This document shows positions 27,772 to 38,223 of a stretch of 61,465 nt of DNA, in pieces; the stretch's first letter is position 1; each line of letters opens with the position of its first letter. The stretch spans positions 1 to 61,465 of the forward strand of contig CANKMW010000051.1 of the NCBI GenBank assembly GCA_947483555.1, read 5' to 3'. Position numbers and translations under genes: made by a program. Below the pieces are notes generated by a model. The model had not been told where the DNA came from. It was given only the letters and a program-made list of their open reading frames with translations, and searched no databases. The stretch comes from Myxococcales bacterium (GTDB lineage Bacteria; Myxococcota_A; Polyangia; Haliangiales; Haliangiaceae).

Positions 27772-29076
27772 ATGGCAATCCAGATGACACCCAGGATCCT
27801 CGTGGCAGTCGGCGCTCTCCTGCTGGCGGCGTGCGGCGTGAAGATCAACGGCAAGACGTACGGCGCCGGCGGCACCGGCGGCGCGAATTCATCTGCACCC
27901 GCAGGTGGTAGCGGCGGCGGCTCGGTGGCAACGACGACCGCGGGCGCAGCGAGCGACGACACCAGGGGCACCCATGGAGGCGGCGATGCGCCACTCTACG
28001 CGCCCCCGCCGACGCGGTGCCTGTCGCTGAAGTCCGGCGAGTTTCTGCCATATCCGGAGACACCGGTCGATCCGTGGATCGCGGTGGGCGGCGAACGGCC
28101 GATCTCCGTCGACACGTGGAATGCCAAACGCCCCGCCGCCGATTGCAGCGCGATGCACGATCACTGCCTGCGCGAGTGCGTGTGGTTCGAGGCGGGCCAG
28201 GAAGCACACTTCCTGAAGCCGAGGTTGGCGGGATATGATCTCGGCTACCGGAACGACCAAACGATGATCGACGACGACGTCCCGGTCATCTACCGCACGG
28301 TGCCGGCGACCCGGCGTCAGTTGACACCCGGGGTCATCGTGACCGCGGTCGAATACCCGAATCGCACCGCGACCGAAGAAGGGGGCGGGTGGAGAATGGG
28401 CCGCCTCGACCGCGTCGACCACAAGAGCGGCAAGTTCTACATGGTCGGCGAGGCGCAGCCGTTCTGGCTGTCGGCGGCGCGGGTCGCGGTGCTGTCGTAC
28501 CGCGTCGGCGGCAAGGTCGACATCCTCGACGGTCGCAAGCGCGCCGAGCTCGCCGTGCGCCCCGACGAGCTGTTCCTGCCGCTCGAGGCCACCGCCGCGG
28601 TCAACGATCCGTGGTCGCAGGTGGGCAAGGACGGCCAGCCGCTCGAGGTCACCGATGACCGTGCCTTCGAGACCACCGTCGCCGACTGCTCGGCCAAGCA
28701 CGACCACTGCCTGCGGCCGTGGGCGTGGCTGGTCGACATCACCGACGGCGTGTCGGCGGCGAGGTTCGTGGGCGGCGAGTTCGTCGACGGGGCCGGGACG
28801 CCACTGAAGTCGCACCGCCTGGCCTACCGCACGGCGCCAGCGACCCGGGCGACGCTGAAGGTCGGGGCCAAGGTGTTCGTCTACGGCCACGGCGGCCAGA
28901 GCCTGAGCACGGAAGTTGACGCCCACGGCGACGACTGGTCGCTCGTCACCGTCAAGGACATCCGCACCGACGGCACGTTCACGGTCAAGGAGGAGAGCTG
29001 GACGCCGAAGATCGAGGAGGCGCGGGTGCCGGTGCTGTTCTGGTTCCCGGGCGACAAGGCCGAGAAGGTCGAATGA
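27772..29076 (+). CDS. Lipoprotein, paralogue B2
   Basis: A 434-residue lipoprotein closely related to its upstream neighbour. The signal peptide ends in LLAAC and the next residues are GVKINGKTYG, almost identical to B1. It keeps VDPWIAV, HDHCLRECVW, RTVPATRRQLTPG, LDRVD, AVRPDELFLPL and KHDHCLRPWAWLVD. The order of blocks matches B1 exactly, so the pair arose by local duplication. The two genes are 4 bp apart. No function can be assigned. Confidence 0.78.
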   Translation: MAIQMTPRILVAVGALLLAACGVKINGKTYGAGGTGGANSSAPAGGSGGGSVATTTAGAASDDTRGTHGGGDAPLYAPPPTRCLSLKSGEFLPYPETPVDPWIAVGGERPISVDTWNAKRPAADCSAMHDHCLRECVWFEAGQEAHFLKPRLAGYDLGYRNDQTMIDDDVPVIYRTVPATRRQLTPGVIVTAVEYPNRTATEEGGGWRMGRLDRVDHKSGKFYMVGEAQPFWLSAARVAVLSYRVGGKVDILDGRKRAELAVRPDELFLPLEATAAVNDPWSQVGKDGQPLEVTDDRAFETTVADCSAKHDHCLRPWAWLVDITDGVSAARFVGGEFVDGAGTPLKSHRLAYRTAPATRATLKVGAKVFVYGHGGQSLSTEVDAHGDDWSLVTVKDIRTDGTFTVKEESWTPKIEEARVPVLFWFPGDKAEKVE

Positions 29077-29088
29077 TGGCGCTGGACT

Positions 29089-29107
29089 GACCGCTGGCGG
29101 TCCGCCA
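29089..29107. terminator. Alternative hairpins after the B2 gene
   Basis: GACCGC (29089-29094) pairs with GCGGTC (29097-29102), and TGGCGG (29095-29100) can instead pair with CCGCCA (29102-29107). Both are short GC stems 13 or more bases after the B2 stop. They may terminate the A2-B1-B2 unit; no T-run follows. Confidence 0.35.
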
Positions 29108-29173
29108 CAGTTTGCCGGCCGCGGCGGCGCTGGCGGGCGCAACCCGGCCGGCCGGCACCTGTCTCGATTCCTC

Positions 29174-30442
29174 ATGCCAGCCCGCCTGATCGTCCCGCTG
29201 TCGCTCGCCGTCGCGATGCTGGTCGGGCGGCCGGCACCGGCGCGCGCGCAGGTCGCCGCCGGCCCGCTCCGGGTCGCGCTGGCCTGCGAGTCGAGCGGCC
29301 GCACCAAGGCCTGCCCGGTGTTCCTGCGCGGCCTGATCGCGAAGTCGCCGCTGTTGCTCGACTCGCCGCGCAGCAACGCCCAGGTGGTGCTGTACGTCGC
29401 GACCACGGAGGTCGCGGTCCTCGATCGCGTCCACCTGCGCTTCGTCGGCGACCTGGCGGGGGCCCCGCACGAGCTCGAGCTCGACGTCGAGCTCGACACC
29501 CGCGGCAGTGATGACGCCCAGCTCGCGGCCCTCGAGCCGGGATTCGTGCGCGGCATCGCGCTGTTCGTGGCCGCCATCGACCCGGGGGCGGTCGAGATCA
29601 AGCTCGGCACCGCGAGCGCCGCGACGGCTGCGACCACCGCGACCTCACCGTGGGGCACCGAGGTCTCGGCCGCGGGCTTCGGCAGCTGGAGCGGCAAGTA
29701 CCGCACCGTGAACCTGTCGGCCAGCGCCTCGGTGTCACGGACCACGCCGACGTCGCTCGTGTTCGTGCGCATCGGCAGCGAGAGCGGCCTGCAGCGCCAG
29801 CCGACCCTGGCGGTCGACGGCAACGAGGTCTCGCTCGACACCACCAGCTGGGGCGTGGCAGCCACCGTGCTCGTCGAGCACCACCTCGATCGCTGCTGGT
29901 CGGTCGCCGCGATCACCTCCGTCTCGCGCGACGATCCCAAGGGTCAGTACCGCTTCGGCTGGCGCGGTAGCGCCGGCATCGAGTGGGATCGCTACGCCTC
30001 CGACGACGCGCGCGGCAACGTGCTCGCGGTCGCCTACGGCCTGGGCTGGCAGGTCGACGGCTACAACTTCCCCAACGAGCTGGGCGAGCGGTTCGCCCAG
30101 TACCCGACCCACCGCCTCGCCGCGGCCGGGCGGATCCGACGCGACAAGATCAGCTACGGCCTCGGCCTGTCGCTCGACGGTGAGCTGCTGCACCCGGCGC
30201 GGCGGCACCGCATCTCGGGCTCGCCCAACATCGAGATCGCCCTCGGCACCCACGTCGATCTGACCCTGTCGCTCTCGCTGACCAAGCGCGAGCTGCCCGA
30301 GCCGCAGATCCCGCCCGACGACTTCGAGGCCATCTCGCGGGGCGCCTACGCCGCGCCGTTCTCGGCTTACGGGTCGGCCAGCATCTCGATCCACTGGGAC
30401 CGCACCAACGGCGCCCAGAACAACCGCTTCCAGGAGATCTGA
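29174..30442 (+). CDS. Exported protein with probable outer-membrane barrel C-terminus
   Basis: A 422-residue protein with a cleaved signal peptide (LIVPLSLAVAMLVG...ARAQ). Residues of about 25-150 form a soluble beta/alpha region (VALACESSGRTKACPVFLRG). Residues of about 155-422 consist of alternating beta strands with Tyr/Trp/Gly girdles (VSAAGFGSWSGKYRTVNLS, FRFGWRG-like and GLGWQVDGYNFPNE). This pattern resembles DUF481-type outer-membrane barrels. The final segment does not end in the usual C-terminal Phe. The start is ATG at 29174; no strong ribosome site. Family assignment is tentative. Confidence 0.72.
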   Translation: MPARLIVPLSLAVAMLVGRPAPARAQVAAGPLRVALACESSGRTKACPVFLRGLIAKSPLLLDSPRSNAQVVLYVATTEVAVLDRVHLRFVGDLAGAPHELELDVELDTRGSDDAQLAALEPGFVRGIALFVAAIDPGAVEIKLGTASAATAATTATSPWGTEVSAAGFGSWSGKYRTVNLSASASVSRTTPTSLVFVRIGSESGLQRQPTLAVDGNEVSLDTTSWGVAATVLVEHHLDRCWSVAAITSVSRDDPKGQYRFGWRGSAGIEWDRYASDDARGNVLAVAYGLGWQVDGYNFPNELGERFAQYPTHRLAAAGRIRRDKISYGLGLSLDGELLHPARRHRISGSPNIEIALGTHVDLTLSLSLTKRELPEPQIPPDDFEAISRGAYAAPFSAYGSASISIHWDRTNGAQNNRFQEI

Positions 30443-30497
30443 CCAGTCGCTCAGTCGAGGTCGAGCGGGCTGCTGGCGTCAGCCGACCCCTGGGGCG

Positions 30498-32012
30498 TCA
30501 GCCGACCTTGTCGGCGTCGACGCGCGGTAAAGGACTGGTGTCGTCGGTGCCGGCCGAGTCGCTGACCTTCGCCGGACCGTCGCCGGCTTGCCGATCGCCG
30601 GCCTTGGTGGCGCGGCGATCGACGGTGGCATCGTCTTCGCCGTGCGCGCCGTCGGGATCGGCGGGCGGATCGAACGGTGGTGGCTCGGTGCTGGCACGAC
30701 CGATCATCGAGCGTGGGTCAGCCGCGGTCGGCGGCAGCGTCGGATCCGCCGGCGTCGCCTGTCCGATCGTCCCGCCATGGGAGGCGCGGGCCCGCGCCAG
30801 CGCGGCCTTGACCAGCGACGCATCGAGCGCCGGCTCGGTGGAATCCTCGTTGGCCGTGAGCCGGGCCAGGGCCTGACGCACGGCACGACCGTCGATCGGA
30901 TCGGTGGCGCCCTCCCCGGACACCGCCTCCTTCGAGCGCTTGGCGATCGCCTTGTCGATCGCCGACAGATCGATGCTCGGATCGGTGGTCTCGGTGCCGC
31001 TCAGGTTGGCCGCCGCCGCTGCCTCGACGGCGTCGACGGCACCGGCGACCTGGACCGCCGACATCGGCGCGGTCGGCCGGGTGGCCTCGTCGGCGCGCCG
31101 GGCACCGGGCAGCGCGGGCGCGGTCCAGCGGTCGAGATCCTTGGGGGCGATGTTCTCGGTGCGCTCGTCGTCGTTCCACCCGATCGCGGCGATCGGAACC
31201 TCGACCGGCAGGGTCTGGTCGGTCTCGACCACCAGCGGCACCGCCTCACCGAGGTCGACGACGGTGACCACCACGCCGGTGATGTTGTCGTGACCGCCGC
31301 GATCCTTGGCGGTCTCGACCATGCCGCCGAGCCCGATCCGGGCCTCACCGGTGGTGAGGTTGTCGGCGATCTCCTGCTCGGCGAGGAAATAGTCGTGCAG
31401 GCCGTCGGAGCAGATCAGGAGCCGGTCGCCCTTCCTGAGCTGCAGGTGCGCCATCTCGACCCCGACGTCGGCGGCCACGCCGATCGCGTTGACGAGCACG
31501 GTGCGATACGGCGAGACCAGGGCCTCCTCGATCGTCAACTTGCCTTCGATCACCAGCACCTCGGCCACCGTGTGATCGGTGGTGAGCTGGGCCGCCTTGC
31601 CGTCGCGGATGAGGTACGTGCGGCTGTCGCCGACGTGGGCGACGAACGCCTCCTGGCCCGCGATGAGCAGGACGTCGAGCGTGGTGCCCATGCCGGCCTT
31701 GTCGGCCTCCCGGTTGCCGCGCTGGTAGACCGCCTGGTGGGCGGCCAGCACGGCGCTCTGCAGCAACTGCACCAGCGCCCGGCGGGCGTTGTCGGTCGAG
31801 CGGGCCGCGAACGCTTCGATGATCGACGTCGAACCTTCGAGGGTGGTCCTGACCGTCTCGACCGCCATCGCGCTCGCCACCTCGCCCGCCGCGTGCCCAC
31901 CCATGCCATCGGCGACGACGAAGAAGCGCTGCAATGGATCTATGTGCGCCGAGTCCTCGTTGTGGTCGCGTACGACCCCAACGTCGGTCAGCATCACCGC
32001 CTCGAGCTTCAC
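30498..32012 (-). CDS. PP2C-type serine/threonine protein phosphatase
   Basis: A 504-residue protein. The first 250 residues are a PP2C phosphatase: LTDVGVVRDHNED, FFVVADGMGGHAAGEVAS, SDGLHDYF and GGHDNITGVVV, which hold the metal-binding Asp residues. The rest is a low-complexity Ala/Asp/Thr/Pro tail of about 250 residues with no membrane helix and no known domain. Such phosphatases reverse Hanks-type kinases; no kinase is in the window. GTG at 32012 follows GAGG with a 5-base gap, and it keeps the family N-terminus. An internal ATG at 31994 is possible. Confidence 0.9.
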   Translation of the reverse strand: MKLEAVMLTDVGVVRDHNEDSAHIDPLQRFFVVADGMGGHAAGEVASAMAVETVRTTLEGSTSIIEAFAARSTDNARRALVQLLQSAVLAAHQAVYQRGNREADKAGMGTTLDVLLIAGQEAFVAHVGDSRTYLIRDGKAAQLTTDHTVAEVLVIEGKLTIEEALVSPYRTVLVNAIGVAADVGVEMAHLQLRKGDRLLICSDGLHDYFLAEQEIADNLTTGEARIGLGGMVETAKDRGGHDNITGVVVTVVDLGEAVPLVVETDQTLPVEVPIAAIGWNDDERTENIAPKDLDRWTAPALPGARRADEATRPTAPMSAVQVAGAVDAVEAAAAANLSGTETTDPSIDLSAIDKAIAKRSKEAVSGEGATDPIDGRAVRQALARLTANEDSTEPALDASLVKAALARARASHGGTIGQATPADPTLPPTAADPRSMIGRASTEPPPFDPPADPDGAHGEDDATVDRRATKAGDRQAGDGPAKVSDSAGTDDTSPLPRVDADKVG

Positions 32013-32272
32013 GTTGGCCTCATCGGAGTAAAGAGGCCGGAGGCCTCGAAACGTCTAACGATTTTCAACCGAACGCCGGCTTACCGCAAGGGAACCGCAC
32101 CTGGAACCGATACCGAGGCGCGTCGGCCGGTCCGCTCGGCGAATATGCCAGCGGCTGCCGCGTCGAAGACTGGCAACGGTAAGCCGGTTGACGGACTCCG
32201 GGCCGTCCGTCTACGGTCCCACATTCGCCAGAGACCAGGCCGCCGCAGCGCGGCGCCTGGCAGGAGAGCCAG
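32013..32272. promoter_or_regulatory. Divergent intergenic region with spaced inverted repeat
   Basis: This 260-bp gap separates the phosphatase from dctP. CCGGCTTACCG (32076-32086) is repeated in inverted orientation as CGGTAAGCCGG (32177-32187), 90 bases apart. The pair can form a long-range stem or act as two operator half-sites. The region is relatively AT-rich near 32050-32070 (TCTAACGATTTTCAACC), so promoters for both genes are probably here. Confidence 0.45.
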
Positions 32273-33319
32273 ATGCAACGACTCGTCCGCCCCGCCCGCC
32301 CTTGGTTGCTTGGCCTCGCCGTGCTGGGCCTGTGCCTCCTCGGCGGCCTCCGCCCCGCCCACGCCGAGAAGAAGTACGAGCTCAGGATCGCCACCGTCGC
32401 CCCCGACAAGACGCCGTGGGCCGACCTGCTCAAGGACTACAAGACGGCGGTCGAGACGGCCTCGAAGGGCCGGATCAAGGTCCGCGTCTTCCTCGGCGGC
32501 ACCATGGGCGACGAGAACGAGACCGTGCGCATGGCCGCGCGCGGCGAGATCCCGGGCGTGGCGGCGTCCACCGGCGCGGTCGCCAGCCTGGTCGAGGAGC
32601 TGGCGGCGATCGAGATCCCGTTCCAGTTCAGGAACGCCAACGAGGCCGACTTCGTGCTCGACAAGTACCTGCTGGTCCCGATGGAGAAGGCGTTCAAGGC
32701 CAAGGGCCTGGTGCTGGTGATGTGGAGCGAGAACGGGTTCCGCCACTTCGGCGCCAACTTCCCGGTCAAGACGCCGGGTGACCTCAAGAACAAGAAGATG
32801 CGCTCGCAGGAGAGCTTCGTGCACATCGAGATGTGGAAGGCGCTGGGCGCCTCGGCGGAGGCGATCCCGACCACCGAGGTCACGACCGCGCTCAAGACCG
32901 GCTCGGTGCAGGGCTTCGACCAGGCGTTGCTCTACACGGTGGCTGGCGCCTGGCACTCGTCGATCACGCACATGACGCTGTCGGCCCACATCTACCAGCC
33001 CGCGGTCATCGCCTTCAACAAGGAGTGGTTCGACGACCTGCCGCCCGATCTTCAGGCCATCGTGATCGACGAAGGCCGCAAGATCGTGCGCGGTGGCCGG
33101 GCCGCGATCCGCAAGATGAATCCATCGCTGGTCAAGATCATCAAGAACGCGAAGGTCAAGATCTCGACCCTGACCGACGCCGAGCGCGCGGCGTTCGTCA
33201 CCAAGACGGCCGGCGTCGCGGCCAAGGTCAAGGCCAGATCGGCGGCCGTCAAGGCGACCGTCGAGCTGATCGAGGCCGGGCTCACGGAGTTCCGCGCCAA
33301 GACCAAGAAAAGTCCCTGA
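32273..33319 (+). CDS. dctP: TRAP transporter substrate-binding protein DctP
   Basis: A 348-residue periplasmic binding protein of the DctP family. The signal peptide ends near PAHA. The mature start YELRIATVAPDKTPWADLLK, then GGTMGDENETVRMAARGEI and the substrate-contacting Arg region RHFGANFPVKTPGDLKNKKMRSQES, are typical. GGAGAG precedes ATG at 32273. It delivers a carboxylate-type ligand to DctQM; the ligand cannot be read from sequence. Confidence 0.93.
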   Translation: MQRLVRPARPWLLGLAVLGLCLLGGLRPAHAEKKYELRIATVAPDKTPWADLLKDYKTAVETASKGRIKVRVFLGGTMGDENETVRMAARGEIPGVAASTGAVASLVEELAAIEIPFQFRNANEADFVLDKYLLVPMEKAFKAKGLVLVMWSENGFRHFGANFPVKTPGDLKNKKMRSQESFVHIEMWKALGASAEAIPTTEVTTALKTGSVQGFDQALLYTVAGAWHSSITHMTLSAHIYQPAVIAFNKEWFDDLPPDLQAIVIDEGRKIVRGGRAAIRKMNPSLVKIIKNAKVKISTLTDAERAAFVTKTAGVAAKVKARSAAVKATVELIEAGLTEFRAKTKKSP

Positions 33320-33366
33320 CTGCACCACGGTCTGGTAGCGCGGTTCATCGGCTACCATCTACGCGG

Positions 33367-34107
33367 ATGGCCGAGCCGAGCGAGACCCCGCAGCCGCTAG
33401 CACCGGTCTGGCAGCCGACGTTTCCGGCGATCCGCCGCGTCGACCAGCTCTGGTACCAGCTCGAGCGCGCGGTGTGCGGGCTGATGTTCCTGGTCATGGC
33501 GGTCCTGGTCTTCGGCTCGGTGGTCACGGCGACCTTCGGCACCCGCCGTGAGTGGAGCGACGTGATCCTGCTGTTCATCGTCTGCCTGGTCGGCGCCCGG
33601 ACCCGCGCCGTCAAGGACGGCGAGCGAGTGCCGACCTGGCGCGACTCGCTGATCCTCGCCGTCTACGCCAGCTTCGCGATCATCGGCATGGTGGCGACCG
33701 CGATCTGGTTGCTCGAGGGCCACTCGATCATGGTCCAGAAGCTGGCCATGGTGATGATGATCTGGGTCGCGCTGCTCGGCGCGTCGATGGCGACCTACGA
33801 GCGCTCGCACCTGTCGCTCGAGATGGGCGAGAAGGTGTGGCCGGCGAAGGTCGTGCACCTGGTCAAGGCGATCGGCCACGGCGTGGCGTCGGCGTTCTGC
33901 GTCGCCGCACTCCTGCTGTCGCTGCGGCTGGTCGCGAGCCAGCGCGACCTCGGCTTCGTCGTCGAGGATACCGAATGGTTGTCGTTGTGGCAGGCGTTCC
34001 TGGTGGTGCCGTACGCGTTCGGCTCCATGGCGGTGCGCTTCCTGGCCCAGGCCGCGACCCAGGCGACCGGCAAGGCCGAGCCGGTCGAGGATAGGTTGCC
34101 CACGTGA
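33367..34107 (+). CDS. dctQ: TRAP transporter small permease DctQ
   Basis: A 246-residue membrane protein with four hydrophobic segments, including GLMFLVMAVLVFGSVVTATFG and DSLILAVYASFAIIGMVATAIWL. The ERSHLSLEMGE stretch resembles the DctQ family motif. It is longer than usual, about 170 residues, because of its N-terminal and C-terminal tails. It lies between DctP and DctM, in their orientation. The stop overlaps the dctM GTG by 4 bp. Confidence 0.85.
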   Translation: MAEPSETPQPLAPVWQPTFPAIRRVDQLWYQLERAVCGLMFLVMAVLVFGSVVTATFGTRREWSDVILLFIVCLVGARTRAVKDGERVPTWRDSLILAVYASFAIIGMVATAIWLLEGHSIMVQKLAMVMMIWVALLGASMATYERSHLSLEMGEKVWPAKVVHLVKAIGHGVASAFCVAALLLSLRLVASQRDLGFVVEDTEWLSLWQAFLVVPYAFGSMAVRFLAQAATQATGKAEPVEDRLPT

Positions 34108-35750
34108 TCGTGCTCTTCGTCCTCATCGGCCTGGCGCTGATCGGCGCGCCGCTGTTCGTGATCGTCGGCGCCGCCACCGGCGCCGCGTTCATCGAGTTCA
34201 CCAACACGGTCAACTCGTTCGGCGATCTCGGCGGCAAGCTGATCAACCCGTTCGAGACCTTGATGGGCAAGGACCAGTTCCTCGCCATCCCGCTGTTCAT
34301 CGCCTCGGGCGCGATCATGACCGAGGGCGGCATGGCCCGGCGGCTGGTCGACGTCGCCCGCGCCGCCCTGGGCTGGATGCCGGGCGGCCTCGGCATCGCC
34401 TCGGTGGTGGCGTGCATGATCTTCGCCGCCATCACCGGCAGCTCGCCGGTCACGCTGATCGCGGTCGGTTCGATCATGTTCCCGGCCATGGTGCGCGCCG
34501 GCTACCCGGAGAACTTCTCGCTCGGCCTGGTCATGACCGCCGGCTCGCTCGGCTGCCTGGTGATGCCGTCGCTGATCCTCATGATCTACGCGCTGGCGGT
34601 GTCGACCGCCGGCACCGCCCAGGTCGAGGGCCAGGACATGTTCGTGGCCTCGTTCCTGCCCGCGCTCGGCGTCGGCGGGGTGCTGTGCCTGTACTCGTTC
34701 TTCGTCGGGCTCAAGCACGGCACCCGCGAGCCCTTCAGCGGCCCGGGGCTGGCCACCGCGGTCCGCGAGGGCATCTGGGCCATGGCCTTGCCGGTGATCG
34801 TCGTCGCCGGCATCTACACCGGGCAGTTCCCGCCCTTCAAGGCCGGCGCGGTGGCGTTCCTGTACGCGCTGATCGTCACCACGGTGATCCACCGCGAGTT
34901 GACCCCGTTGAAGGTGGTGATGGCGCTCGCCAACGCCGGCCGCCTGATGGGCATGTTGATCCTGATCATCGCGTTCACCTTCGGCATCAACAAGCTCATC
35001 CCCGAGGTCGGGCTCGAGCAGAAGCTGACCTCGCTGCTCACCGACAACGACATCGGCCCGATCGCGTTCCTCATCATCGTCAACGTGTTCCTGATCGTGG
35101 TCGGCGCCCTGATGGACTCGGTGAGCGCGACCCTGGTCTTCGCGCCGATCCTGGCCCCGATCGCGGTCACCACCTACGGCATCGATCCCATCCATTTCGG
35201 CGTCGTGTTCGTCGTCAACATGGAGATCGGGTATCTGGCGCCGCCGGTGGCGACCAACCTGTTCGTGGCCGCCGCGCTGTTCAAGAAACCGTTCGGTCAG
35301 GTGTCGCGCGCGATCATGCCCGGCCTGGCGCTGACCACGGTGGCGCTGTTCGTGTTCATGTTCGTGCCGACCTGCTCCAAGGGGTTGATCAACACCAAGC
35401 GCGGCGTGGCGTTCTACGAGTCGTTCCCTTGGGACAGCAAGCGCCAGAGCGCGGGGCCGGCGGCGGGCGCGGACCTCGGCGCGATCAGCGACGAGGCCAA
35501 GCGGCAAGCCGACGCCGACAAGGCTCGCCTCGACCAGCAGACCGACGACGAATACTACTTCCAGAACCAGGACGATCCGACGCGGGTGACGGACCCGGAG
35601 GACGCCGGCGCCAGCGCCACGGGCGACCCGGGCGATGCCGGCGGGGCGCGCGGTGGCGACGCGGACGCTGGCGCGGGCGTCGACGCGGGCGTCGACGCGG
35701 GCGGCGACGAGGGCGACGAGGGCGACGACCTCGACGGCGTCCAGCTCTAA
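34104..35750 (+). CDS. dctM: TRAP transporter large permease DctM with acidic C-terminal tail
   Basis: A 548-residue permease; the family usually ends near 430. Residues of 1-430 contain the DctM membrane segments, such as LIGAPLFVIVGAATGAAFI, PLFIASGAIMTEGGMARRLVD, GSSPVTLIAVGSIMFPAM and LIIVNVFLIVVGALMDS, and then MEIGYLAPPVATNLFVAA. The last 120 residues are a soluble tail: Gln/Asp/Lys-rich (QADADKARLDQQTDDEYY), then a Gly/Asp/Ala/Val repeat ending GDEGDDLDGVQL. The tail is very acidic and low-complexity, with no known domain. GTG at 34104 is coupled to dctQ. It is followed by the hybrid kinase 48 bp later. Confidence 0.88.
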   Translation: MIVLFVLIGLALIGAPLFVIVGAATGAAFIEFTNTVNSFGDLGGKLINPFETLMGKDQFLAIPLFIASGAIMTEGGMARRLVDVARAALGWMPGGLGIASVVACMIFAAITGSSPVTLIAVGSIMFPAMVRAGYPENFSLGLVMTAGSLGCLVMPSLILMIYALAVSTAGTAQVEGQDMFVASFLPALGVGGVLCLYSFFVGLKHGTREPFSGPGLATAVREGIWAMALPVIVVAGIYTGQFPPFKAGAVAFLYALIVTTVIHRELTPLKVVMALANAGRLMGMLILIIAFTFGINKLIPEVGLEQKLTSLLTDNDIGPIAFLIIVNVFLIVVGALMDSVSATLVFAPILAPIAVTTYGIDPIHFGVVFVVNMEIGYLAPPVATNLFVAAALFKKPFGQVSRAIMPGLALTTVALFVFMFVPTCSKGLINTKRGVAFYESFPWDSKRQSAGPAAGADLGAISDEAKRQADADKARLDQQTDDEYYFQNQDDPTRVTDPEDAGASATGDPGDAGGARGGDADAGAGVDAGVDAGGDEGDEGDDLDGVQL

Positions 35751-35798
35751 GAATCTTCCGCAGGTCGCGCGAGACGTGCGAGACTCTCTTACGCTGCG

Positions 35799-37317
<1,519 letters not shown>

Positions 37318-37325
<8 letters not shown>

Positions 37326-38217
37326 CCCGCCCGCGGCCCGCCCAGGCGGCGACCGCCGACGACACGCAGTCATGGACGGCGCTGGCGTCGAGGCGCGACC
37401 GCATCCGCGCGACCGCCTCCGCCGCAGCGTCGGCGACCAGGTAACGGCGCTGCAGCCGGGCGGCGACCGCCGCGGTGGTCCCCGAGCCGCCGAACCAGTC
37501 GCCGACCGCATCGCCCCTGACGGTGACCGCGTTGACGATGCGCTCCAGCAACCGCTCGGGTTTCTGCGACGGCCAGCCGGTGCGCTCGGCGTCGGAGTGG
37601 TTGAGCGTCTCGATGTCGCTCCACCAGTCCTCGGGGACCTTGCCGTCGGCCACCGGGTAGCGATAGACCTTGCCGGTCTTGCGGTCGGTCTTCTCCTGCA
37701 CCGCCCGACCGTCGGCGTCCTCGATCACCCGCATGTGCGAGCCGCCGCGACGCGGCACCCGGACCTGATCGGGATAGAACGCCCACTGCGGCGTGCGCCC
37801 GTACCACAAGATGGTGTCGTGCTTGCGGCCGAAGCCGCGCCGGCTCTTGCCGCCGACCGCGTAGCACCACACGATCTCGCCGGCGAAGCAGCGGCGCCCG
37901 AACAGGCCGTCGAGGTGGACCTTGACGTGGTGGACGGCGCGCCAGTCGAGGTGGACGAACAGCGAGCCGGCCGGCGCCAAGGCGGCGCGGCTGGCCTCGA
38001 GCCACGGCGCCAGCCAGGCGACGTGGGCTTCGGGATCGTCGCCGCGGTCGGCGTAGGCCCCACCGCGGCCGCGCTGCAGCTTGCCGGTGCCGAACGGAGG
38101 ATCGACATAGATCAGGTCGAGCGTCGCCGCGGGCCAGGCCCGGGCCAGCGCCAGGCTGTCGCCGTGGAACACGACGCCGGCCGTGCGGTTGTCTGTCACG
38201 CGCGGCGACCGTACCAT
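37318..38217 (-). CDS. DNA methyltransferase, beta-class N4/N6 type
   Basis: A 299-residue site-specific DNA methyltransferase. Motif IV is DPPF (39-42), followed by a target-recognition region (about 110-210), and motif I is FGGSGTT (242-248). The order IV before I is that of beta-class N4-cytosine/N6-adenine enzymes. TGWPSQKPERLLERIV (about 213-228) is the usual motif before the SAM loop. No restriction gene is adjacent, so it seems solitary. The stop region overlaps the kinase stop by 8 bp. ATG at 38217 is taken; GTG at 38199 is an alternative. Confidence 0.85.
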
Positions 38218-38223
38218 CCCGCT

